NCBI GenBank assembly: GCA_036745245.1
Contig: DAIOGN010000152.1
Location: 1 to 6,917 of the forward strand
Direction: 5' to 3'
DNA length: 6,917 nucleotides
DNA from: DAIOGN01 sp036745245
GTDB lineage: Bacteria; Zixibacteria; MSB-5A5; JAUVRN01
The position numbers and the translations under genes are program-made. A model generated the notes under the pieces. The model saw nothing but the letters and a program-made list of their open reading frames with translations, searched no databases and had not been told where the DNA came from. Position 1 is the first letter of the stretch; every line of letters begins with the position of its first letter. Below are positions 1-6,390 of the stretch, one piece after another.

Positions 1-621
1 TGGAGCTTGTTGAACGGCGGCTCGTTCCCGCGCAACTACGAGACCCTGCAGCGCACGGGCGACACCACGTTTCAGGCCGACTTCGACGGCCGACTCTCGT
101 TCCTCAAAGCCGAACTGGCCTGGGAGGTGCCCGCCTACGCGATGCGTCGCGAGGGCGTGTGGGGCCTGTCTCTGGCAGGTGAAGTCTCCAACTCCGAGCT
201 GGGTTCCGACTTTGATTACGCGCGCTATGGCGGCCGGCTCAGCCGCGTGCAACCCACCTGGAGACATCAGGAATTGCGCGCACGGCTCGCCGGCAGTGCG
301 TCGGGCGGCCGGCTGCCGGCCACGCGCCAGCTGTATCTCGGAGGCATCGGCAGTCTGCGCGGCTTCGACCACAAAGAGTTCTATGGGGACGCGGCCTGGT
401 GCCTGAATCTCGAGTACGGCTGGTCGTGGGAAAACGTGGAGGTGTTCGCGCTCTACGACGCGGGTCAGATCGAAGGGCCCGGCTCCGCGGGAGATCCCAC
501 ATTCCTTCACGACGTGGGACTGGGTGTTCAGATTCAGCGCACCTTCCGGGTGCAGGTGGCCGTAGACGCCCGGTTCGAGCGGTCCCCGCTCGTGACGGTT
601 CGCTTCGCCAAGGCCCCCTAG
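1..621 (+). CDS. Omp85/D15-family outer-membrane beta-barrel protein, C-terminal part (5' end outside window)
   Basis: Reading frame 1 is open from the first base to a TAG at 619-621, about 206 residues; the true start lies upstream. Seen: alternating polar/hydrophobic strands with many aromatic residues (for example LKAELAWEVPAYAM and CLNLEYGWSWENVEVFALYD), and the block LYLGGIGSLRGFDHKEF at about residues 110-126. In the family, this glycine-rich stretch with (V/L)RGF/Y is the conserved loop-6 signature of Omp85 proteins (BamA, TamA, TpsB, D15 surface antigens). The chain ends VTVRFAKAP, with a beta-strand-like C-terminus though not a terminal aromatic. Any POTRA domains would lie upstream, so BamA-, TamA- and TpsB-like roles cannot be told apart; it should act in protein insertion or translocation at the outer membrane. 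A spacer of 175 bases separates it from the next gene, so membership in the kinase operon is unproven. Family assignment is confident, subfamily is not. Confidence 0.87.
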   Translation, partial: WSLLNGGSFPRNYETLQRTGDTTFQADFDGRLSFLKAELAWEVPAYAMRREGVWGLSLAGEVSNSELGSDFDYARYGGRLSRVQPTWRHQELRARLAGSASGGRLPATRQLYLGGIGSLRGFDHKEFYGDAAWCLNLEYGWSWENVEVFALYDAGQIEGPGSAGDPTFLHDVGLGVQIQRTFRVQVAVDARFERSPLVTVRFAKAP

Positions 622-740
622 ACCTTCCCGGCCCCTCTCGCCTCGCGGCACCGCGCGGCTCCCCGGGGCCGGCTTTCCCCAGGCTCTTTCCGGTGGCCCA
701 GACGGGACCCAACTCCTTTTGCCTCATTAATTTCGCGCGA

Positions 741-800
741 AGTTGGCCGATACAACTAAGGATGAAAGCCCAAGGCTTTTCCTTGGATACCGCGCGATGA
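741..800 (+). promoter_or_regulatory. Leader of the histidine kinase gene: overlapping inverted repeats and a 12-codon mini-ORF
   Basis: Seen: three short inverted repeats in the 5' region of the histidine kinase gene. AGTTG 741-745 pairs with CAACT 753-757. AAAGCC 765-770 pairs with GGCTTT 774-779 (3-base loop). CCAAGG 770-775 pairs with CCTTGG 781-786 (5-base loop). The last two share bases 770 and 774-775, so they cannot form together. A mini-ORF (ATG 762, 12 codons, TGA 798-800) overlaps the kinase ATG at 797 in an ATGA junction. AAGG lies directly against the mini-ORF ATG, which is too close for a good ribosome site, and no clear Shine-Dalgarno precedes 797. Translational coupling or switching between hairpins is possible, but stems this short occur by chance in GC-rich DNA. 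Confidence 0.25.
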
Positions 801-2482
801 AGTCCGCACCAGAAGCCACCGGTTCACCCGTAGGAAAGACCAGCCTGCACCGGATGCAGGAACTGGTGGATGAAATCGTGAAGGTGTTGCCGCCGGGCGC
901 GGAAACCGGCCGTGGCGGTCCGAAGATCGACGATCTGAAGCAGCTGCTCGACATCTCCCAGGCAATCAACGCCACTCTGAAGCTCGACTCGATTCTCGAG
1001 ATGGTGATGAAGTACGCGATCCGGCTGGTGTCGGCGGAACGCGGCTTCATCATGCTGCATGAGGACGGACGGCTCTCCATGCGGCAGTCGCACAACCTCG
1101 CTCCCGAACAGTTCGGGGAGCAGGCTCAGAGGTTCAGCCAGACCATCGCCAATCGCGTGCTGGAGACCGGGCAGTCCATCTACACGTCGGATGCGCTGGA
1201 AGACTCGCGCTTTGATCTGTCCCGCAGCGTCGCCGACCTGCACCTGCGCTCGATCATGGGGGTGCCGCTCAAACACGACGGGCGCATCCTCGGGCTGATC
1301 TATCTCGACAACTCGTCGCAGGGTCGCATCTTCCTGCAGTCCGACCTGTACATCCTCGAACTCCTGGCGCAGCAGGCGGCCATCGCGCTGGCAAACGCCC
1401 AGCTTCTGGCCAGCGTGCGCGGGCTCCAGGCCTACGCGGAGGGCGTGGTCGAGAGCACTCCCGTGGCCCTGCTCGTGTTGAATTCACTCTCGCGCGTGAC
1501 GCATCAAAACGACCGTGGACTCCGCTTGTTGCGCTCCCTGGGCACCGCGGAGTCGAGCCCGGCGTGGCTCGACGTGGTCCCCGCGACGCACCGTGGCGAG
1601 TGGGCCGCGCTGTTGCGAGGCGTGGTGACGTCGGGTCACGCCAACAGCTGGTCGCGCCTGTCGCTCCAGGTGGACGGCGAGCCGCGCACCTTTCGAGTGC
1701 TCGTGTCGCCCCTGGTGGTGGCCGCCTCCGACCGCAGCCTGGTGCTCACCCTGGACGACATCACCGACGCCGAGCGCATGAGCGAGGAGCTGGCCAAGGC
1801 CGCCGTGTCGATCCGCAAGGCCGACCAGATCGGCGACATCGCGCACGAGATGAACAACTTCCTCACGGTGATCTACAACCAGAGCCAGATTTTCGAGCGC
1901 AACCTGAAGCAGAGCGAGTACGACAAGATCGAACGCGGTCTGCCGCGTGTCCTCGAAGCCTCGGAGAAGATGATGCGCCTGGTGGATGCACTGTTGCGGC
2001 CCGACCGGATGGATCCCCTGCCGCAGACCTTCCCGCTTCTGCCGGCCTTCGAATCCCTGCGCCTCATGCTGGCGGCCGAACAACGGTTCGGGGCCACCGA
2101 GTTCCAGTTCGATCTTCCGGCCGATCTGCCCCGTGTACGCTTCGATCCCGTGCATCTGGAGATCGTCTTCTATAACCTCTGCAAGAATGCCGCGGAGGCC
2201 ATGAACGAATCGAAGTCGCCCACGCGAACGGTCCTCGTGCGCGCGTCCCGGCAGGAGTCGAAGGTGGAGGTATGCGTCGCCGACTCGGGTCCGGGCCTGC
2301 CCGAGGCGCGGGCCAGGGATCCGTTTACCTCGGGTCACTCCACCAAGAGCACCGGTCACGGGCGCGGGCTGCACAACACGGCCATGTTCGTGAACAAGAA
2401 CGGCGGCGAGATCGTGCATCGCCAGCCGGGCGCTCTGGGCGGCGCCGAATTCATTGTGCGGATCCCGATCGCAGAGGACTGA
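797..2482 (+). CDS. Soluble GAF-PAS sensor histidine kinase
   Basis: A 561-residue protein if started at ATG 797; the frame stays open to TTG 743, but ATG is preferred. No signal peptide or membrane helix is seen, so it should sense in the cytoplasm. Domains: a short N-terminal region, a GAF domain at about residues 51-207 (ending in the LELLAQQAAIALANAQL helix that links GAF domains onward), a PAS-like domain at about 212-327 ending LTLDDITDAE, then the transmitter. The H-box is DIAHEMNNFLTVI with phospho-acceptor His350, in the HE(M/L)NN style of NtrB-like kinases. The ATP-binding domain has the N-box NLCKNAAEAM (Asn464), G1 DSGPG (Asp496) and G2 GHGRGL (about 520-525). All key residues are present, so it should autophosphorylate. 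It has no receiver domain, and no response regulator lies in the window. Its stop is one base from the start of the Ser/Thr kinase gene, implying coupled expression. The ligand of the GAF/PAS domains is unknown. Confidence 0.92.
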   Translation: MKSAPEATGSPVGKTSLHRMQELVDEIVKVLPPGAETGRGGPKIDDLKQLLDISQAINATLKLDSILEMVMKYAIRLVSAERGFIMLHEDGRLSMRQSHNLAPEQFGEQAQRFSQTIANRVLETGQSIYTSDALEDSRFDLSRSVADLHLRSIMGVPLKHDGRILGLIYLDNSSQGRIFLQSDLYILELLAQQAAIALANAQLLASVRGLQAYAEGVVESTPVALLVLNSLSRVTHQNDRGLRLLRSLGTAESSPAWLDVVPATHRGEWAALLRGVVTSGHANSWSRLSLQVDGEPRTFRVLVSPLVVAASDRSLVLTLDDITDAERMSEELAKAAVSIRKADQIGDIAHEMNNFLTVIYNQSQIFERNLKQSEYDKIERGLPRVLEASEKMMRLVDALLRPDRMDPLPQTFPLLPAFESLRLMLAAEQRFGATEFQFDLPADLPRVRFDPVHLEIVFYNLCKNAAEAMNESKSPTRTVLVRASRQESKVEVCVADSGPGLPEARARDPFTSGHSTKSTGHGRGLHNTAMFVNKNGGEIVHRQPGALGGAEFIVRIPIAED

Positions 2483-2486
2483 CGTG
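2473..2486 (+). promoter_or_regulatory. Ribosome-binding site and GTG start of the Ser/Thr kinase gene
   Basis: AGAGGA at 2473-2478 lies 5 bases before GTG at 2484-2486, inside the last codons of the histidine kinase gene, whose TGA ends at 2482. This is a good Shine-Dalgarno with near-ideal spacing and a one-base intergenic distance, the usual sign of translational coupling. The site decides the start: the kinase glycine loop lies after the N run, no usable start precedes that run in its nominal frame, and the GTG frame stays open up to the run. Confidence 0.7.
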
Positions 2487-5400
2487 AAGGCCGGCGTCCA
2501 GGGGAGTGAATCCACCTCGGTGAACCGTCCGATCCTNNNNNNNNNNCCCCGCCTTTCCGGCGGCGTATCGCGCGATTCGCTCCGTGGGGCGAGGCGGGTT
2601 CGGTGAGGTGTGGCAGGTGCAGCACCTTCCCGACCAGGCAACGCGCGCGGCCAAGATACTCCTGTCGGACGAAGCGGGGCTTCGGTCCGCATTCTACCAC
2701 GAGTACGCCATGCTCTTCCGGCTGCGGCATCCCGGGTTGGTGCGCACGTACGACTGGGGCGAACTGGAGGGCGGGACCCCCTTCTTCACCATGTCCTGGG
2801 CGGAGGGACCCGTGCTCGAGGGAGCGCGGCTGTCCCTGCCGGAACGGCTGCGCGCGCTCTGGGAGCTGGTCGACTGCCTCGCCTTCATCCACAGTCAGGG
2901 GCTGGTGCATGCCGACGTCAAACCGGACAACATCCGCTACCAGGAGCCGATTCTCGCCTCGCCACTTGATCCCGGCGGACCGCGCGCACTGCGTCTGCTC
3001 GACTTTGGCCTCACGCTCGATCGCAAGCAGGACCGGCAACAGGGGCGCGGCACCGTGCCCTACATGGCGCCCGAGTGGTTCACCGAGGCCGGGGTGGATT
3101 ACCGCGCCGATCTCTACAGTCTCGGCATACTGATTCACGCACTGTTCGCGGGGTCCCCGCCGTTTCTGGCCGACGACCCTCTGGTGATCGTGCAGAAGCA
3201 TCTCGAGGCCCCGCCGCCAAGCCTGTCCGAACGAGCCGCCGACATCCCTGCGGACCTCGACGAGGCCACGTCCAGGCTTCTGGCCAAGCAACCGGAAGTG
3301 CGCGACAGAGGGCGCGACCTGTTGCAGCGGTTTCTGACGGAGCGAGTGGGATGCGCTCCCGGAGCGGGCCCGGCCTTCCTCGCGCACCACGAGGCGACCC
3401 TGGGGCGCCATACCGGCATCGTTCCGCCGCAGCTTCTCGATCTCTGGCTCGGTGAATCTCAGAGATCCGTCCTGGTGCTTCGGGGCGGCGAAGGACTGGA
3501 ACAGGAGCGGGTGCTGGAAGCGATCACACCCGAACTGGCACGTTATCGCTGGCTGGCCGCGCCCCTCGAACACCCTTCGGATCCCGCGTTACGCACGGCC
3601 GATGCGGACGGGGTGCGAAGAGCCGGACTCATTGTGGCCGGGGATGAAACGGCCGACCTGTGGGCCGAGTATGTCAGCGCCTGGCTCGAGGTCGACCAGG
3701 GACCCGGCCGGCTCGCCATCGCCGTCAACGCCGATCGCGGCCCGCAGCACGCACTCACGCTGCAACTCTCGCGGCAGGCGCGATCCGGCCAGGCGCACAT
3801 CGTGTCCCTGAGCGGCCTCGAAGAAGCCGCATTGCATCAGCTGCTCGCACGCGCCGCCTCCTCTTTCGACAGCGCGACGCGGAGCCGCCTGGCCGCGGCA
3901 GCCCGCGGCAATCCGTCCTGGCTGTTTGCGCTGGCCCATGACGCACTCGCGGGAGGGAACGGGGCGTCGCGCTTCGCCCGGGTGCAGGCCGAGCAGGAGA
4001 AGGCTCTCGAAGCCGGCTTCCCGGCCGACGAGAGATTGGCCATGAGTCTGTTGGCCGCGGCCGACGTCGCAGTGGACCGCTCGGTGCTGCGAGCCCTGGC
4101 GGATGTTCCGTGGCCGCAACATCTCTCGNNNNNNNNNNCATCTCTCGAAGTGGCTCGAACTGGGCTACGTGGTCACGCGCACGGGCCGCATGCGGTGGCG
4201 CCGGGACGACCTGGCCAGCTCGCTTGCGGCCGGGCAGTCGGTGGAGCGCCGGCGTCTCCTCCATCGCGCCTGGGCGGAGTACTGGGGCAGCTTCGCACCC
4301 GACCCGGGCTCGGATGAACATCAGTTTTTGGTGATGCATGCTCTCGAATCGAATGCGCCGCGCCGTGCGGTGCGCGTGGGGCTGGAGGCCTCCCGCCACT
4401 GGATCGAACGGCACCAGGCGCAACGCGCTCTCGAGATTCTCGAGCGCACACAGACTGCGCTACAGGCGATCGAAGGGCCTCCGCCGGCGTGGGTGTTCGA
4501 GCAGGTACTCCTCACCGCCGAGGCCAAGCGCGTGCTCGCCCGCTACGCGGAGGCCAAGGACGACCTGGAGCGAGCACTCGTTCATCCCGTGGTGCGTGGC
4601 CGCGCACGCTGGGAGGCGGAGATCCACAAGCGCAGAGGCGATCTGTGCAAGTCGCTCAAGCAGCCGGAGGAGGGACGACGCGCCCTGGAAGCCGCTCTCG
4701 AGCGCTACCGCGCCCTGGCCGACAAGGCGGAAGTCTCGCACGTGCTCAACAATCTCGGTAACATCCAGTTCGTTGCGGGAGATCTGACGTCGGCCCTCGG
4801 CAGTTACACGGAGGCGCTCGGACTTCAGCGCGAGTTGGCCCGGCCCAAGGACATCGCCTCCACTCTCAACAACATCGGCGGCCTCCTGGTGCTGCGGTCT
4901 GAGTACGAAGCGGCCGTGCTGAAACTCACGGAGTCGGTGAGCCTGCAGAGGNNNNNNNNNNNNNNNNNNCGACGATCCGGAAGCTCTGGCGCGCAGCCTG
5001 AACAATCTTTCGGTGGCCTACGTCGAAACGGGCCGCTACGCCGAAGCCGACACGGTGCTCTCCGAATCGTACCGCCTCAACCTCGCCTCCGGAAAGACCG
5101 GCGAACAGCTCTTCAATCTCGAGAATCTCGCGGGCGTGGCACTGGCCCGCGGCGAGTGGACCCTGGCCATGGGTCACTGCGAGACCGGCCTCAAGCTGTG
5201 CGATGCCACAGACGCCCGCGCCAGCCGCCTCCCGTTTGCGATGGTCACCGCCCGTGTGGCCATGGCGCAGGGCTCGTTCGAGTCCGTCGAAGCCGCCCTG
5301 TCGGAAGTGGGTCGACTGAGCGAGGGACTGGCCAATCCCGACACGGAACTGGCGATCTGCCACACGCGTGCGGAATGGGACCTCTGTCGTGGACGGTATC

Positions 5401-6038
5401 AGGAAGTGCTTTCACGCTGCCGGCCGGCCGTGGAATTGGCCGAACGGGAGGGCCTTCCCTCCTGGATCGCGCGCGCCTGTCTCCAGCTGGCGGCGGCTGA
5501 ACTCGGAATGTCGGAACACACCGAAACGGCGCGCCGCTATCTCACCAAAGCTCTCGACACCGCACTGAAGATCGGAGCGCTGCCGGAACAGATCCGCTCG
5601 CGCACTCTCTTAGCCGAGATCGACTCGAAGGGCGGCGCGACCGATCAGGCCTCCGAGCATTTGCGCAAAGTGGAGAAACTCATGCTCGAGTGCTCGTCAC
5701 GACCGCTGTTTCTGCCCTTTTCAGCGGCTCTGGGCGAGTACTACAGGACGCGTGGCGATCTGGAGATGGCGCTGTCGGCGTATGACACCGCCCGGAAGCT
5801 GGCCTCCTACCTGGCCATGCCCGACTGGACATGGAGATTCCTGGCGTCCTCCGGTCACGTGCTGGTGGGGCTGAAGCGCTTCGACCAGGCGTCGAGCTAC
5901 TACAGGGGGGCGGTTGAGATCCTCGCGCTTCTCGCGGAGAAGCTGCCGGACGCGAACCGCGATGCCTACTTCGAGGAGAACGCCAAAGCGGCCGTGGAGA
6001 ACGGACTGCGCAGCTGCCACTCGGCTCTCGTTGCCTGA
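2484..6038 (+). CDS. Ser/Thr protein kinase - degenerate STAND/AAA-like ATPase - TPR protein (one gene interrupted by three N runs)
   Basis: Three open frames (to 4128, 4139-4951, 4970-6038) join into one protein of about 1,170 residues once the N runs are re-sized; numbering here assumes a zero-length first gap. Kinase domain about 25-290: glycine loop GRGGFGEV (32-39), Lys54 in AAKIL, Glu70 in YHEY, catalytic loop HADVKPDN (Asp141, Lys143, Asn146), DFG at 170-172, MAPEW. All catalytic residues are present; HAD replaces HRD, a non-RD type. At about 325-560 comes a module with the fold order of MalT/PknK-type STAND ATPases, including a GNPSWLFALAHDAL block resembling GNPLFLEEL, but the P-loop is GGEGLEQER with the Lys and Ser/Thr lost, so it probably cannot hydrolyse ATP. 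From about 690 to the end are TPR-like helical pairs with a roughly 40-residue period (LNNLGNIQF, LNNIGGLL, LNNLSVAY), likely a docking surface. It should be cytoplasmic, since no membrane helix is seen. It is coupled to the histidine kinase gene just upstream. Confidence 0.88.
2537..2546. other. Assembly gap (10 N), probably zero length
   Basis: Ten N separate the GTG start segment (2484-2536) from the kinase domain. The frames agree only if the true missing length is a multiple of three. Joining the flanks directly gives NRPILPAFPAAYRAIR followed by the glycine loop, which reads like the usual short lead-in of bacterial Ser/Thr kinases. The run of 10 is therefore likely a placeholder, not a measured gap. 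Confidence 0.8.
4120..4147. repeat. 9-base direct repeat flanking a 10-N gap (unmerged contig overlap)
   Basis: CATCTCTCG at 4120-4128 ends exactly at the N run (4129-4138), and CATCTCTCG at 4139-4147 begins exactly after it. Removing the Ns and one copy deletes 19 bases and turns the two frames into one continuous reading, QHLSKWLELGYVVTRTG. This is the pattern of two contigs that overlap by 9 bases but were scaffolded with a placeholder. It is not a biological repeat. Confidence 0.9.
4952..4969. other. Assembly gap (18 N) inside a TPR repeat
   Basis: The frame before the gap ends SVSLQR; the frame after it begins DDPEALARSLNNLS. To stay in frame the true gap must be 2 modulo 3, so 18 is not its real size. 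The flanking TPR has a 40-residue period (VSHVLNN to IASTLNN). Keeping that period up to LARSLNN needs two missing residues, or a 5-base gap. The flanks share no overlap. Confidence 0.7.
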
Positions 6039-6067
6039 AAAAAAATAGGCCACCCAAGCGGGTGGCC
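6038..6067 (-). terminator. Rho-independent terminator for minus-strand transcription
   Basis: A perfect 8-bp stem, GGCCACCC at 6048-6055 and GGGTGGCC at 6060-6067, has a 4-base loop. On the minus strand it is followed, after two bases, by eight T (the A run at 6038-6045 of the plus strand). On the plus strand no T run follows, so its main direction is leftward. It lies 22 bases past the stop of the small minus-strand ORF (6090-6170), supporting a real transcript there. The T run starts at the last base of the kinase stop codon, so the two genes converge with almost no spacer. It may weakly stop rightward transcripts too. Confidence 0.88.
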
Positions 6068-6089
6068 CCCAGACAGAACGAGCCGAATC

Positions 6090-6170
6090 CTACTGGCCGC
6101 CCAGTGAGATTCCCCCACCCGGGGCAATCTTGGCTTCCAGAACTTCGACTTCGAGGATGTAGACTTCCAT
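6090..6170 (-). CDS. Candidate small peptide gene, 26 residues (hypothetical; possible exported or processed peptide)
   Basis: ATG at 6170-6168 opens a 26-codon ORF ending in TAG at 6092-6090. It begins MEVYILEVEVLEAK and ends PGGGISLGGQ. The first part is acidic and branched-aliphatic with an alternating pattern; the last part is glycine-rich. There is no signal peptide, membrane helix or cysteine. Support for a real gene: GAGGAG 7 bases before the ATG, a strong terminator 22 bases after the stop, a candidate promoter about 90 bases upstream, and no competing gene. I do not recognise a family. It lies downstream, on the same strand, of a HlyD-type export adaptor gene, so a secreted peptide or peptide-modification substrate is a reasonable guess. 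A GG pair at 18-19 with Glu at -8 and small or hydrophobic residues at -4, -7 and -12 loosely matches a double-glycine leader, but the core would be only seven residues. It could also be a leader peptide or a chance ORF in a non-coding RNA. Confidence 0.6.
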   Translation of the reverse strand: MEVYILEVEVLEAKIAPGGGISLGGQ

Positions 6171-6177
6171 GGTAAGA

Positions 6178-6183
6178 CTCCTC
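6178..6183 (-). promoter_or_regulatory. Ribosome-binding site of the 26-codon ORF
   Basis: On the minus strand GAGGAG precedes the ATG by 7 bases, a near-consensus Shine-Dalgarno at ideal spacing and clearly better than the site before the histidine kinase. It is the main reason to treat the tiny ORF as translated and to choose this ATG. Confidence 0.7.
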
Positions 6184-6252
6184 GTGCTTGTTGTTGTTTC
6201 GCCGGCCCAGGTGCGGCTTTCGTTCGCCTGGTTCCCTGAGCCTGCTTTCGAA

Positions 6253-6285
6253 TGTCAATCAATACGCGGAAATGTCGCCTGTCAA
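6253..6285 (-). promoter_or_regulatory. Candidate sigma-70-type promoter region for the small peptide gene
   Basis: On the minus strand a perfect TTGACA lies at 6285-6280 within the most AT-rich stretch of the window (about 6250-6320). The best -10 candidate is TATTGA at 6264-6259 after a short 15-base spacer, or TTGATT at 6262-6257 after 17 bases; both are weak. A second perfect TTGACA lies at 6258-6253, with no good -10 after it. If used, transcription would start near 6250, giving a leader of about 80 bases before the ATG at 6170. The -35 match is good but the -10 match is poor. Confidence 0.35.
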
Positions 6286-6390
6286 GAAAATTCTCAAATA
6301 ATTGACGCATTTTGCGAAAAACTGCAGACCGCTCGGCCTAATTGTGGCCTGGAGGCCCCGGACCACTAGGGGTCCCCTTCCCAGGCAGGA

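Noticed and set aside
622..700. Possible terminator after the Omp85 gene (GC palindromes such as CCCCGGGG and GCCGGC)
   Set aside because: No stable stem followed by a T run could be drawn; palindromes of this size are expected at this GC content.
399..800. Plus-strand ORF of 133 codons spanning the end of the outer-membrane gene and the spacer
   Set aside because: Overlaps the Omp85 gene in another frame and is Arg/Pro/Gly-rich. Only its last 12 codons are mentioned, as part of the leader.
1484..2692. Long minus-strand ORF (about 400 codons) opposite the histidine kinase, and a similar one at 2356-3573
   Set aside because: Both run antisense to clear kinase genes, span the first N run and have low-complexity Arg/Gly/Pro-rich content typical of shadows in GC-rich DNA.
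2584..5500. Ser/Thr kinase gene as a frameshifted pseudogene, or as three separate genes
   Set aside because: Every frame change falls exactly at an N run, and each can be explained by the placeholder gap size; the protein reads continuously on both sides.
6169..6369. Plus-strand ORF of 66 codons starting MVRLLVLVVVSP
   Set aside because: Its ATG arises from the CCATGG palindrome at the minus-strand start. Its only GAGG is about 12 bases away, the composition drifts after residue 20, and the opposite strand has much better signals.
6329..6376. Hairpins GGCC-TGGA-GGCC and GGACC-ACTAGG-GGTCC downstream of the adaptor stop
   Set aside because: Stems are only 4-5 bp and no T run directly follows on the minus strand; not enough to call a terminator, so the adaptor transcript may run on into the peptide ORF.
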